Of a DNA stretch of 64,000 nt, positions 38,829-52,956 are shown in pieces (the first letter of the stretch is position 1; each line of letters begins with the position of its first letter). The DNA is from Beaufortia kweichowensis (lineage: Eukaryota > Chordata > Actinopteri > Cypriniformes > Gastromyzontidae). The notes under the pieces are model-generated. The model made no database searches. It saw only the letters and a list, made by a program, of their open reading frames with translations, and had not been told where the DNA came from. The DNA is taken from NCBI GenBank assembly GCA_019155185.1, contig CM032813.1:1422501-1486500 (forward strand). The letters run 5' to 3'. The translations under genes were made by a program, and so were the position numbers.

Positions 38829-41073
38829 GAAGTCCCCCCATCTCACATTTGACTAATTCTTGAGCTTGACATAACTGCAAATATGTGCTTTGTACATTTA
38901 ACCAAATGTATAGTAGAAATACTTCAATACTTCAATGCTTTTTTGTATTATTTTTAAATATTTTTAATAACAAAAATAAGTTGTCTTGAAGTCCCCTTGG
39001 AGGTTTGTCAAGGCTACGGCCCCCGGGTTAAGAAACACTAGATTACAGAAGACAATCTGTTCTGATTTTATTTGATATATGGTTATCTGGTCTCCATCAT
39101 GAATGCAGCAGATTTTCTTTTTTCAAAGTTGAGTATTATAACGTTTAAAAGTTTTAAAAACTTAAAGACACTTTGTCCCTCCATGATCTCCTGAAAGCGA
39201 TGAGAGATCAGTCACTGCTTTCATTTCTCAGTATGGAACAAGTTCTCATTGTGTTCATTTCAGCATTGTTTTAAATGTGGTTATCTGTCTTTTTTTCTTT
39301 ATAAGACATTCTCAGGGTCATGTACAGTTCTGTACATGGTGCTACAGAGGTTTGAAGTTTTGCAGCACAGGCCAAAACATGTTTAAACATCATCTCTAAA
39401 GACAAACATTAATGCAGTTCATCACATAAATAGACAGGTAACAGGTGACAAAGAGCATAAATGTTACATACAGTTTTTATTATGCAATAGTATTAAATTT
39501 GACCACATTAAATAATATTGTAGTATACGTTGGTATTTAGTATAGTAAACTGCAGTAAAATGGATTTATTTAAATTCCATATAAAGACCATATTAAACAT
39601 TAAAGTATATTTTTTAGTACAACTTAATTTGCAATAGTTAACACAACAGAACATTACAATTGAATACAGTTTACAACAGTGAATATTATAGCACAGTGTT
39701 TTTCATCCAGATGTTTAAGTTAACCAGACGTTTATTTTGAAGGCGATTTACGAAAACTCTCAGCTCTAGAGATTAAGTTCACATGTTCACATACTTATAT
39801 AGTGTCATATAACAAATCTTGTACGTGTAGTGTAGTACGTTAAACCGCGAAATAATTCTTTGCGGATAGGGCTGTAGAAGAAGTGCATCTAGGAAACAAG
39901 TTTTAATAGAAAAATAAACAACAACAAATTGAAATAGCAGTGATCTATTTATTAACCTTGTACACAAAGTGCCTTTGTCGAACGCACATGCAAAGCTGTA
40001 TGGCACGCATGCTACAGGTGTATTTTTGCGTCATACGTACAACATCGCTGAGCATCGCAAAAAGGGTTTGCAATTTTATAGACATACATGGGAAACAGGT
40101 TTTCATCCAGTTTCATGTTTATCTAATCCACAGGTAAATCCTCATCACACCTGTGGAGACCTCAGATGACCAGAACAACACAGCACAAGACTTTAAACAG
40201 AGACCTTCGCACTTTTCTGCTTCCAATTTGGGTTTTGGACACAAGTCAAAGAGAACAGCTGTACATATTGAGGGATCAGTGAACCCGGATGACTCCCTGG
40301 CAGGCAGAACACCGGTGGGAAGCAGCTCATAATTAGGAACGTTTTGGGTCATCTTGAGGAGAGAGAAACCCAGGGAGAATAAAGAAACGGGTTTGAATAT
40401 ATCATATATACATCTTTTCTCTGTGCGCATGCCTTTGCATTGTAAGGTGTAATTTAGACATCCAGAAAGTCTATTATTTTCTTTTTCTTTATCTTGGCAT
40501 ATTATACTCAGTACTTTCTGGGAAATGTTTTGCTTGTGTGCCATAATGCCATGACATTCAGACAATGTTACATATTAAAGTACATTTTGGATCCCTTGTA
40601 TGTCTAGGGAACCTGTTTTATAAAGTCTCCAGCACTTTAAATCAATATATTCATACACTAAGACATACAGGACAGTGTTGGCTGATAATTCCCTGCTGTA
40701 TGGATATTCAGGACTTCTCTTCGCACACACACAGAGATGTCTAGTAAATCCACTAAAAATACTTTACCAGCACAATGTCTTGACATTTCAGGCCCTAGGC
40801 ACAACAGCATCAAAACAATGATTTTTTTTTTTGACTTTGCTGTACATTCTTTCTCTATATCTCTCCTCTTTCTCTCTCTCTTCCTCTTATTCTCCATGTG
40901 GCCTGGGGTAGAAATGGATGCTCTAGTGACCTGTTTGAACAGTTCACCACAGCACTGTCTCTATAGTAACTCAAAGTCACCAAACCCCTACAGCTAAAAG
41001 AACAACATAACAGGTACAACTGTGAACATGAGCAGGAGACTGATGAAATATGGGGGTGTAAAGGGCTGTGTAC
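38829..41073. other. Gene-free stretch
   Basis: The 148-codon minus-strand frame at 40119-40565 has no splice signals, domain or coding-like composition. No other feature supported. Confidence 0.4.
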
Positions 41074-41270
41074 ATTCAGAAACATGTGTCAGAGCAAATG
41101 CTGCGTAACATCCGCAGGCTAAAGAATTACATTTATGTTTTCATACGGCATTATACATGCAAATGTATTGACTCTTATTACTTTGAAACTATATATAAAA
41201 GTATGTACTTCAGTTTTGATTGCTCAGACACAATTAGCAATTATGATCAGCGACAGAACTTTTAGTTGTG
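41074..41270 (+). repeat. Diverged direct repeat, copy 1
   Basis: Shares 'cagacacaattagcaat', 'gcaaatgt', 'acattcagaaa' and their spacing with 41606-41780. The two copies differ at many positions, so the duplication is old. Confidence 0.55.
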
Positions 41271-41605
41271 GGTGGTTGCCAGGGTGTTGCTATGGTAACT
41301 AGGCAGTACATCCACTAGTAAGTTTCCCCTAGTTTTGCTATAGTTTTATCGTCTGCGTAGCACAAAAGTTTGATTATTGGTTGGGCAAATTTTGTAAAGC
41401 ATGAGATTTACAATGCCAGTGTCATACTGTAGATTTAATTTCCATGTAGATTTTTTTATTCAAAAATGATCTTGAATACATTGTAAGTCAGTTTGAATGA
41501 ATAAGTGTAATGTAGTGAATGAATAAGTGTATGAATGTAGTGATTAAGGTGTAAAAAAAGTCATATTTCTGTTTCACAGACCATGCAGCATGAGGCATGT
41601 TTCTC

Positions 41606-41780
41606 ACATTCAGAAAAAGTGTCAGACAGAATATTTGTGTTTCATAACATGAATTCTTTACATTTATAGCTTTACATCGTGCTATGTATGCAAATATCTT
41701 CAATCCATTTACTAATTATGTACTTAATCTTTTGATTGCACAGACACAATTAGCAATCAGCTCTGATCAACAAGAAACCT
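41606..41780 (+). repeat. Diverged direct repeat, copy 2
   Basis: Second copy of the 41074-41270 unit, about 530 bp downstream in the same direction. It could be a dispersed repeat family or a local duplication. Confidence 0.55.
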
Positions 41781-42336
41781 TTACTCTGCAAAGTACCAAT
41801 TGACATTCTCGTAATGATTCTTAAGAAAATATGACATGTTTAATCTGGTATTATTAACAGGCAGAGGAAATAATTTGAGAACACATGCTTAATTGAATTT
41901 TTTTCGGATGTGGATGCATTGGCACTGACCACTTCATCTTCAAAGCAGTTCTTTAAATTATGCAGTCAGGCCGGTGTGGCTAACCTGCCCTGAGGAGCTG
42001 TAATATTTCATACAAGGGGAAGCGTGTCAACAGCAGCAGGTTACAAGAAAGCCCGGGCACTGGAAATAAATAGAACGAGCAGATGTTAATGAAAGACGGA
42101 GACATTTGCTCTTTCGCTCTTCTGTGTGGACACATTATTTACTGTTGAGGACATGATTGGGTTTAATATTGGAAGTTTGTATGGTTCCTTACCTGACAGT
42201 CATTCATGTATAGACGGACAATTTATCATTTTAGTTGAACATGTACATGCACTGATGGACACATGTAATGTTATCCTATCCATCACTATTATATACGTGA
42301 CATGAGGATATTTTTCTTTTTTTCTTGTTTCTTTAG

Positions 42337-42405
42337 AACGTGAATGAGGATCTGGCAACCTGGATCAGCTCCATCCAGCCATACATTTACAGGATCTCTT
42401 ATAAG
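42337..42405 (+). other. Candidate internal coding exon
   Basis: A very strong acceptor (over 20 pyrimidine-rich bases ending 'gtttctttag') and a donor 'TAAG|gtgtgt' bound exactly 69 bases. Only phase 0 is open: NVNEDLATWISSIQPYIYRI plus three residues, ending on a codon boundary. The 23-residue peptide looks protein-like but I could not place it in a family. Confidence 0.25.
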
Positions 42406-45364
42406 GTGTGTATGTGTATACGACAGATGTCTATAAGTTTTGCATTCATTGACATTTTCGTTACTGGTGAATAAAGCGTCAGGTGTAACATCTGGCCGTG
42501 TGTGAAGACACCTGTGTGTGTGCGTGAGAGGAATTTTAGTGTATATATAATGCATATGCTACATCTGTCCTAATCATTAGTGAAAAAATAAATGGATTAA
42601 GATCTTCTTTATATATGTCTGGCTATACACTTGATGTAACATCACCATAATGAACTAAATCACTTTATATTGATAGTGTCTGTTGATAGGCTGATAATAT
42701 TGTCTCCAAATGTTTTTCTACTCGAGACATTTGCTGAGAAATGTGATCAAACGTGGCCTGTTTAAATTTTCTTTATTTTTCTGAATCTATATCTCAAAGG
42801 TTAGGCAAGCACATTAGACACCATTTTAGGATTGGTCCATCCTCATTGTCTGTTTCATGCCTCGGAGCTAAAGCAAAGAGAAGCAGTGTTCAAATAATCC
42901 ATCAGGGATTAAATAGGATCACCAGCGGGTATCGTAATCACATCCTACACGGCTAAATAGTAATCGATACCTCCGACCTCCTCTCTTCTCCATCAGTGTA
43001 GAGCAAAGGCTTAGCGGAGAGAACTTCTCTAATTTAACTCTTTATTGTTTTCAATGTGAGACAATGGATTCGGTGTGGCAGATGAGGAGAGTACAGCTTT
43101 TCAAGCGGTGTCTTGAGAGAAAAGAAAGGAAAAGGGACTTACGGGGAAGTGACAATGGAAGAGCAGAAATGAGCAGGCAAACGCTAATGGAGAAGTTGCT
43201 TTTTTTGCTTTTGACATATTTGAAATGCATTTTTATGTTGCTGTGAATTATTGGCCTCTTCACATCTGATGAGAATCGCTCCTGGTCGTGTTCGAAAGGT
43301 CAGAAAAGTGTGAAAGCATATTCAGACCCAGGAGAGATTACTGTGAAAGAGTTTCTGTTGAGTTGCATTTCCTAGAAGCACTTTATATTCAAGTGGCTTT
43401 GGTGAAGGACGACAGATGTGCTAAGGAGAACATACTCTTGTGGAAAAGAAAGACGTTTGTTTTTATCCTAATAATAAAGAGTGTTCAGAGGTCTTTAATG
43501 TCTTTAAAGCTGAAGAGTGTCAGATGAGCAAGAAGACATTTTAGGTAAAAATTAGCACATTCTTCTTTACAGTACTCTCTACTTTTTCTTGTGGGACGTT
43601 GTTTTATCTTTATTGACTCTATAGTTGTTTTTGTCTGTTTTCTTCAATAAACAATTTGATCTGATTAGCAAATGTGATTTAATAGTTTGTAAAAGTGATC
43701 ATTCATGCTCAAAATTGTCATTGTTGGATGAACCATTTGACATATTAGCTTAGGGTTAGTGAGAACATCTTGAAAACATCCTAAACTTTGTGATCTAGTG
43801 ATTTTGGTGTGCAATAATCGTCTTACCCTTCAGTTTGGGTCAAGGTTCCTGAGCAGCTCATTCTCAGAAACATCCAACAGCGAGTTTAAAAGAAATAACA
43901 GATTAATGTTGAATGCAATATGAGCACATTATAAGTTTACCCCGGGCTGTCTGTCTCTCTGACGAGTGTTTTTGGACGTCCTCTGTATTTCTAACTTTTA
44001 GCTTTCAAGTCCAGAGACGCGGCTGAAAGGGGTTCAGTTGGCCGTAACCGTTATCCCCCATCAAAAATCAATAGGTTATTTTGAGACCATGTCGGATCTG
44101 AAATGAACTGGGAAGTTGCATTTGGTGAGCTACACTCTTCAAAGCGAATTGTCCTGGATCGATAACATCATGAATTATGCAAGTGTATTTCATACAGTAC
44201 AACCCAACTTCTTCCTCAAGGATTTTACCAAAGTGGGCTTTCCTTTCCAGTTTCCACTAGGGGTCCAGCTGAGGGCATTTCTTACGTCTGGTGTAAAAAT
44301 AGCTGAATTTATTTTTTACCATCGTTTCTTGTTAAAAATGACCTTGTTTGCTGTTTGGACACAAGTTGGGACTTTACATTTGACCGTGTACATTTCCGGT
44401 TGTCTGCTTTTGGTGTTTTATTTGTCCTCTCTGACTTCCTGTCTTCCTTTGAGGAAATGATAATTTTAGATATCCTGTACGTCTTTTAATGGCCTTGATC
44501 TTTTTCCCCAATGTAAACTTAGGAACAGGTTTATAAGATGCACAAACCTATTTTCTACTATTTTCTACTTGCTATTTTAAGTCATCTTAGGTAGTCTGTG
44601 TTTAGGAACAACTTTTAATTGTGCATGTGAACCTTTTTAAAATGCAGGACACACAAGCGTCTCTTCAGACATGCAGGAACATGAACATCTTTTAAATATT
44701 CAAGGCACACGGGTGTCTTTTGAAATATTTTCTGGATTCACAGATGGGCCGGTCAGCTGCGTCTCCTTCGCTCATACGTCTTGGTGCCATGACTTTATTG
44801 GACCGTGCAATGAGTGTTTAGTCTGTTGACTCGCCTCATTTTCACCCGCACGCCGATACAGAACAATGGCACACAGAACAGCCTCTGAAATGACAGAGTA
44901 TCTGATCCACGTGTCCTCGTCTCTCATGAAAACTCTCAAGCTTGTTTAAATTGATTGAACTTCTGAAATTGTGACTGTGAAATAGGTTAGCCGCTACAAT
45001 CACAGACGTCCTAATTAAAGACCGAATGCAAATATATTCATAAATGTGTGCCGTCTTATCTCATTCGCACTTGATGTTTCTTTAAAGCAATGTGGAAAAT
45101 GACACAGAGCTTCAGAGACGGAGAAGAGAGAGGATTTATTAGATGCGTGTTAAAGCTTTTTCTTTTCTGTCTGCAGTGTTGCTGAAACCTCCAACAACTG
45201 CACGATGTTCAGATGTGAGGAGCTAAGAGATCCATTCCTCCTCCACCTGTTTCTTTCATCATCATCATTGGTTTGTTTAGATGTGTGAGATCTCTTATTG
45301 TATTTTCAAAGCCAAAAAAAGATACAGATACTAAATTGAATTTATTTTGCTTTTGCCATTTTTC
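42406..45364. other. Gene-free stretch
   Basis: The 114-codon frame at 44116-44460 lacks splice signals and reads as T-rich hydrophobic sequence. A strong acceptor ends at 45176 with no clear donor before the repeat at 45365. Confidence 0.4.
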
Positions 45365-45635
45365 ATCATGCATCATTTATTCATCCTTATATGATATGTC
45401 AAACCTATATGACTTTCTTTCTTCTGCACAACGCAAAATAAGATATTTTGGAGAATGTTGGAAACCAAACAACATTGACCCTCTTTGGCTTTTATTGTAT
45501 GACCAAAAAACTATATTTCTCCTTATTTCTTAAAACATCTTCTTTTGTGTTCTGCAGAAGAAAGTAAGTCACACAGGTTTCGAAATGTCATGAGGGTGAA
45601 TAAATGATGAGATTTTTTGTCATCATTTAAAACTT
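45365..45635. mobile_element. Family C inverted-repeat element, near-complete
   Basis: The left arm ('catcatttattcatccttat', 'tatgactttctttcttctgc', 'aagatattttggagaatgtt') is complementary to the right arm ('cttttgtgttctgcagaaga', 'aagtaagtcacac', 'catgagggtgaataaatgat'). This long palindrome is one of the most abundant cyprinid short inverted-repeat elements (I think of the Angel-type group; the name is not certain). Confidence 0.7.
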
Positions 45636-45721
45636 ACAGAATATATTTAAGCTTTAAGCAACTTTTAAACACACAAAGACCATAATATGATCTCTTCTTT
45701 CCTCTTTTTCATGTATTCCAG

Positions 45722-45790
45722 CTCTTGTATTGCATGGAAGAAGAAAAGCCACATGATTTGAAGACATGAAGGTGAGTAAAAAATGATAGG
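45722..45790. mobile_element. Family C right-arm fragment flanked by good splice sites
   Basis: 'tgcatggaagaagaaaagcc' and 'gacatgaaggtgagtaaa' are a diverged right arm of the element just upstream. A strong acceptor at 45721 and a donor 'GAAG|gtgagt' at 45772 make it look like a 50-nt exon, but the sequence is repeat-derived. Confidence 0.5.
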
Positions 45791-46198
45791 ACTTTTATCA
45801 CCGCACATTATTTTTTATTTTTTAATGACATCACCGTGAGGAAATCAGGTTGACACCTACTGGTCTGCATCCGTCAGAGAGAGGATCAAATGTAGTTGTG
45901 ATCTCCATGTTTACAGCACGATGTCCCTGAGCACAGTATATCATCCGTCCTTTTATTTTTTTATAAAGCTCTTTGTTTCCATCTCTCTCTAACCGTTCAG
46001 TGCATCTCTCACCGTCGCTGTGTCTCCAGTGTTGGTTTAAATTCAGAACACACACGCGCACAAACACAAACGCTTTGAGATTCTCAATTTCCTGATAAAG
46101 ACGATAAATGCTAACCATTGTTGCCCTAGAAACCTCCTTTACACTTCCCACCCTCTCTACACATCACTATGCATTAAAAAGTAACACGCTTATCTAAT

Positions 46199-46543
<345 letters not shown>

Positions 46544-48892
46544 ATGTGTGTGCGTTTGTATGTCTGTCCACTACAGATAATCCTACAAATGAGTCCAATG
46601 GTCAGCGTCACACTGTGGCTGTTGGCAGTGGTGTAAAGAGACGGCTTGTGAACACAGCTGCACTGAAGTACAGAGATGTTCATGTTAATCCATTTTCAAA
46701 CAGAGTCTAACTGAGTCTAACTCCTTCTCCCCTCCTCTTTTTCTTTCCTAAAATGTACAAACAGCAGATTGTTTTTACAAGGAATGTTACAATATGTAAA
46801 TCAGTATGACGTGCGGAATGATAAACAATTTATTACAGGCAGCAACATATTATTAACCTGTTGGGGCCGACCAATTTACGATAGTGTTTTTGTTCCAACT
46901 TCTACATTTATCATGTATTTTATTGTCTGAGTACAGTATTGCACATCACACACTATATATCATTACAAATGTCAAAGGGTTTAGCACTGATCTCCAAGCA
47001 CTGTTTCATGAAATAAATACTCTAGCAAAAGTAAAAATGTACATTCAAAGCAGCACATCATATATTTATTATGAAACTGTATGTCAGACGTAAATCCAGA
47101 TGGACTCGCACTGCTCAATTCTCCATCACAAGAGTTCACAATATAAAATCCATTTGCTCTTTTAGTCCAGAAATGTAATAAATCTGAAAAATATTGATAT
47201 ATTTTTTTGATTTATTACAGCCAAGAACAGTTATCATTCCTGCAGGAGAGCATTTTTAATCAGTTTTTAAAATTATACTTATGTCAGTTCAAATAAATGA
47301 GTCAAGAAAATGATGTTGAAATACTTGTGATATTGATTTTGGTTCATTAGACTATACAATGTAAACGATAGAAGATTATAAGATGGAGCCAGTTGCCTCA
47401 TGGTTTTAGGAACAGAAGTCCCGCCCCCCAAACAAATGTAAACCAATCACTGTGCACATAAAAATGCATTTCAATCATTGCATTATACACAATGTTTCTT
47501 TGCTTACAAGCCAACAAAATAAATGTATTTTGTTAGATTGTAAGCATAAAACATTGTGTGTGTGTGTGTTCAGTGTACATTTGTGTAATCATTCAGTGTT
47601 TGGTGTGTGTTCCACAGTGTATAACCAGGCATTGTTAATTAATTAATTAAGGCAAACACACACAGGGGTTTTGATTAGATAATAATACTGTGACTTGTGG
47701 CTTCATGGGAGTTTTGGAGACTGATACTCCAGAGAACTGCAGTGTGTATTACTGGCTATTAAATTAATATTCCAGATTAAATGCTGACATGTTGTTAATT
47801 ACCAACACAATAGTAAGTGTAAGTCGTACCTTAATTTGTTAAAAGACACAAATATACAAATGCAAATAGAAATATATTTACAATAGAAATCTATTGGTTG
47901 CATAAGTGTCTGAGTTTCTGTGGCAAGTCAAATGATTTTGTCAATTATTTTCCATGGCTTCTTTAAAATTGTCATTTGTCATTTGAGACGACACCTGTAA
48001 TATTACGTTTTGTAATGGCTAGATTTAAATTTTGAGCATGGAGGCTGTTCTGAGACCTGTTATAGAATAAAACATGTACAGGGTTTCAATGTGTAACTTA
48101 AACATCTTCATTGCAGAAAGCAAAACTGTCCTTTACTTTTCCAATGACAGAAAACAAGAAAAATAAATGCAAGAAATGTCAAAAATATGTGAACCTCTTA
48201 AATTCTCAAACACTTAAAGGGGTTTTGTAAAAATTGCAGGCAATGTTTTTAAAATGATTGAAGGTCATTTCAAATCCATCACCAATAAAAGCTCTTTTTA
48301 AATGAGCAATAAATACATGCCAGGTTCAGTAATTGCTTTAGATAAGATGTTTTGTGATTTCATGTGTAGAATCATAATCACTGTCTGGGGTTTTTAATGC
48401 ACGTTCTTCCAAATATCACACCAGTAATCGTTGCATCTTGTTACATTATCATCTCTGTGGAATAACAAACTCTTGTGTGTTTTTATGTTTGTTAGAAAAA
48501 CATCTCCAAGGTCGACGTATGTGCCTGAGGCGGGATTCTCCCTGCGGCCCGTACGGTAAACACCGTTCCTGAGGGATCTTCTGCTCATCTGTTGTCCATA
48601 ACCCCCGGAGAACTTACAGTAACACACACATCTCATCTGTAATATACTGTAAAATGAGGTTTAGCAGGGGTGGGACCTGAATGACCCCACACTACATGCC
48701 ACAATATTAGCAGACGTGAAGGAAACAGCAGGACATTAGACAAATCTGCCGTCTCAGTAATGCTCTGAACTATTATATATAATTCTAGTTAGCACTTGTT
48801 TGATTTTAATTAGGTCACAGAAATTGAGTATGGGTTAAAATTCAGTCTATGTGCAACCATATTTGATTCCCTTTGATTGCTTTTCCCTCCAG
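46544..48892. other. Gene-free stretch
   Basis: A short GT run lies near 47555-47570. No coding segment, RNA gene or clear repeat family recognised. Confidence 0.4.
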
Positions 48893-48912
48893 GTCTTGCA
48901 GAGACGAGAGAA
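48893..48912 (+). other. Candidate 20-nt microexon
   Basis: Acceptor 'gcttttccctccag', donor 'GAGAA|gtaatc'. Phase 0 reads VLQRRE plus two bases, which would join the 42337 segment (phase 0 end) to the 50290 segment (one leading base). Very weak alone. Confidence 0.1.
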
Positions 48913-49539
48913 GTAATCAGCTTATTAAACGCGGCTCGGCACTTATTGACACGCCGAATAAAAAACAGCAAAGTTCAACTGTGTGTGTGGGTCTCGTAAG
49001 TTAGGCCACGATTAAGTTTTGCAGGAAAGATCAACTTTAAACCTCATGTGTCAAATGGCACATTTAATATGCAAACCTTTTTCTAGACTGAAGTGAACTT
49101 GAGGAGGAACATGGCTGATTATTTGCTTCGTTAAACCTTCAGAATAATGTATTGTGCTAGAAAATAAGTGTGTTTGCTGGTTGTTGTTCAGATCAGCTCT
49201 TACTCAAGTGTTGTGTTGTGTGTTGTGTTAGCAAAGGGATTTTTGCTGATTAAGATTTGTAAGATCTTTTGGACCTTTCATATTACAGTAAGAAATTGAT
49301 CATAAATATAATGTGAACACGCATGTTTTATTTACAGACAGAATGAAAGTTTATTTAATATACAGTCAGAACTGCTTTTGTCAATGTTTGTAATTTATTG
49401 TGTGTGTGTCTATTTAACTATATTTTAGGGACATGTTGTACCCAAAACTTGACAAATCTGAGCAAAACCTCCCCTTTGGGGTGTCTTCATTTTGTTAAAA
49501 CACTGTAAAAAAACTTTAAAAACTTTTTAAAAAAAATGT

Positions 49540-49640
49540 AAACCCTACAATTTGGGGATCAAATGTCCCCACACAGATAGTAATACCAGCAATTTGTGAC
49601 CCAGTGGGGACATTTTTTGTGGCCAAAATGTTGTGCCCAA
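49540..49640. mobile_element. Family D dispersed fish repeat, partial
   Basis: 'aaatgtccccacacagatag', 'aataccag' and 'ccagtggggacattttttg' match the 15.3 kb copy. A GT array again lies nearby (49800). Confidence 0.55.
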
Positions 49641-49799
49641 AAGTGAGCAAAACCTGACAAATTCAAGCAAAAGTTTTTTTAGGACATCATTTGGATAATA
49701 AAATGTTTGTGTACAGTATGTGTGTGGGGGTATTTGTGTAATTGCATCAGTAGCTGTGTGTAGTTTTGTTGTCAGAGAAAAATGAGTTGTTTGTTTGTA

Positions 49800-49800
49800 G

Positions 49801-49832
<32 letters not shown>

Positions 49833-49888
49833 GCGCGTGTGCGCGTGTGTGTGTGTGTGTGTGTGTGCGTGTGTGTGTGTGTGTGTGT
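49800..49888. repeat. (GT)n microsatellite with CG interruptions
   Basis: About 90 bp alternating TG, with 'gcgtgtgcgcgtgtgcgcg' in the middle, a sequence class prone to left-handed DNA. Confidence 0.95.
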
Positions 49889-50289
49889 ACTGCATATTTG
49901 TATGCGTGTCAGTTATCAGTTTGTACATCCTGTTGGGTTTGTTTCTCTCTGGAGTGCTTTACAGCAGTTCTGATCCATAATTCATATCTTACCGTGTTTC
50001 TCTTCTTACGTTCATGTTAGTTTGAACAAAGCAGTCTTAACTGAATGGCTTACATTGTTACTGTGTGTGTTTAACACTAATTCAGTATCTAATTATATGC
50101 TAACCTTCACGTAACATGGATTCCTGTGGAGTTTTGTTAAAATGGTTTTGTTAGTTAGCCAAAAACATCGAAACAGGAAAATAATAACATGAATCAAAAT
50201 GTGCACTGTTTATTGTTTTACAGTTTTTCATGTGTGCATCCATGCATGCTTTTTGAGCTTAATATTGTCTGTAATTTTCTGTCTTTAAG

Positions 50290-50345
50290 GTTCTTTGACG
50301 GGGATGCATGTTGCTATGGACGATCAGCTTCCTTCACACCTAAAG
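50290..50345 (+). other. Candidate internal coding exon
   Basis: Acceptor 'ttttctgtctttaag', donor 'AAAG|gtatgt'. One leading base, then FFDGDACCYGRSASFTPK, then one base. The adjacent cysteines hint at an extracellular fold if real. It joins in phase to 52223. Confidence 0.22.
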
Positions 50346-52222
50346 GTATGTACCGTATTAGTATAGCATGCGTGTGCATTATACACACTAGAAGTATGCA
50401 AACTTTGCTAATCTTGCTATGCTTTTATCTCTAAGCCTTTTATTTCCACTTCAATCCAGGGGTTAAATTTGAGCTGCACATTTAAAGAATTAAGAAGAAT
50501 TTGTTCAAGCCTGAAAGTGCAATTATGTGGTTACATCTAAGCAATCTTTCAAACGCATAAATGCTTCCAGCAGTTATTAACCAAATATTGCTGTACAAAC
50601 AGCTATCCACTGGGATGCATTTAAACTCAGAGTGGGAATAAAGTGTCATTATACGGTGGTATGAGCAGAGAGAGACATATCATCTGGAAAATAATCGCTC
50701 GACAGAACATTTAAAAAAATGGGAAATTGTTTTTTTGCTTATTTCGGATATTGCTTATATTGTCCATTGAGCCCTAAAGCCAGAAAACATTTGGAGAAAA
50801 TTGCTGTCTGATGATTAATTGTACTTTCATAGCTTTATAATTAATCATATTTTACAGATTTAACGGCAACATTAATTTCGTTGTTTGCTTTTGCACTTTT
50901 ACTTTAATTACATGTGTTACTTTATCTCAAAAGACCACATTTCATTTGATTACCCTTATTATATGTAATAATAACAACATTAAAAAGTGATACTGAACAA
51001 TCCCTTATGTGTTGTACGTATGGGTTTATTGTTTTTCAGACTGTAATTCTTGCTTGGGAACAAGGGGAAATTAGTAACACCTAAACATAAAAAATATTTC
51101 ATATAAAAAGTTAAAAATCTTAAAGATGCCTGTAGTTAAAGAAAGAAAAATATACCATTTTTGTTTTTCTAACCATGTGAATGTAACAATATGATGACAG
51201 ACTCTGTTGATCCGTTCCTTTCATCATTACCATCACACAGCGTATATATACTCACACACGTCTAAGCTACGATCCAATCAGCAGAAGAGGTTACGAGCAG
51301 AAGCAATCTTGAGATGTTTTGGAGGAAGTGAGACTATAATCATGACCCTCCATACATACCAATTCTCTCTCTCTCATTGTATGGCGCATCGCATGCTCGC
51401 ATCCAATCCTTTAAAGTGGGCCTGAGATAGCAGGAATACAAATGTGACAGAGATTTGAAAAAGCATTTACTGGTAATAGTGACTCTTACATGAATAGTGT
51501 ATGACAAACTGACGGATGTGAGGAAACAGGGTTACAATGAGAGAAATGAATACAGAGGTGGATGTTTACAGTGCAGAGGTTTATAGTCTTGCTTGAAGTG
51601 AATTATGGGAGATTTTGTGAAGGGGAAGGTGAAGCAGGTGAGGGCACTCAAACAAATATCAGTGGACCAGAGGTGATATGACATTTCTTTCAGGCGAGGG
51701 TGTCATCTAAAAATAACAGAGAAGACAACATCGACTGTTTTAAAGGTTAGGGGTACAGGATTCTTTGTGTTAAAATACTTTCTCCTAAAGTTAAATACAT
51801 TCACAACTGTTGCAAAAGCGATTTATAAGTGTACATGGTAACGTTTCTTTGTCTGTTGTGATTTTCGCCGGTCACACCAAGTGACATCTCGAGTTAAACT
51901 TGTTGTGCTTGAGCAAAGCAGGTCAAAGTAACTATTTTATGAAGTGCTGATTTTGTGTGAATTTCTCACAGGAACAAAACTGTACAATTATAAGAAAAAA
52001 GTAAGCACCAGCCCTGTATTTAATGTCACTGGGACAAAATTAGATCATACTGAAAAGCGCAAATGTGATTTTACAAAATACGAATAGGAATTGGCCGACA
52101 TGTAAAATACACAAAATACCTCAAAAATACATATCTGTTCTTTTTAAAGTGTCCCAGTGTTATGAATTGTGTGAGATCAAAAAATAATAAATACACTGAA
52201 TACCAAGATTTTTGTGTTGCAG
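50346..52222. other. Probable intron or intergenic sequence
   Basis: No repeat family or other exon recognised between the two candidate exons. Confidence 0.3.
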
Positions 52223-52276
52223 GTAATATAGACAAGTGGTCACATTGCCACAACTCTGAGAAGATTTATCATCAAG
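52223..52276 (+). other. Candidate internal coding exon
   Basis: Acceptor 'gatttttgtgttgcag', donor 'CAAG|gtaatt'. Two leading bases complete the codon left by 50290 (giving Gly), then NIDKWSHCHNSEKIYHQ and one base. The combined 36-residue reading has three Cys and two His. No family recognised. Confidence 0.22.
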
Positions 52277-52429
52277 GTAATTCATTGCTTATGCTGTTTG
52301 GTGGTGCAGAAATGACTGATATGAATTTTTATGACATCCACTAGTTGAGTGATTGACATTTTCATCATAAACAGGATATGTCCATCCAGAGTGGAGCTGC
52401 ATTATGTCATGCGATGTTGTTCTGTGAAT

Positions 52430-52956
<527 letters not shown>

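Noticed and set aside
40119..40565. 148-codon minus-strand open frame
   Set aside because: No domain, no splice context, and no coding-type composition.
44116..44460. 114-codon hydrophobic open frame suggestive of a membrane protein
   Set aside because: Hydrophobicity comes from T-rich sequence; no conserved motif, promoter or splice signal.
45177..45270. Exon after the acceptor at 45176
   Set aside because: No GT donor before the repeat element; the open frame runs out at a TGA near 45287.
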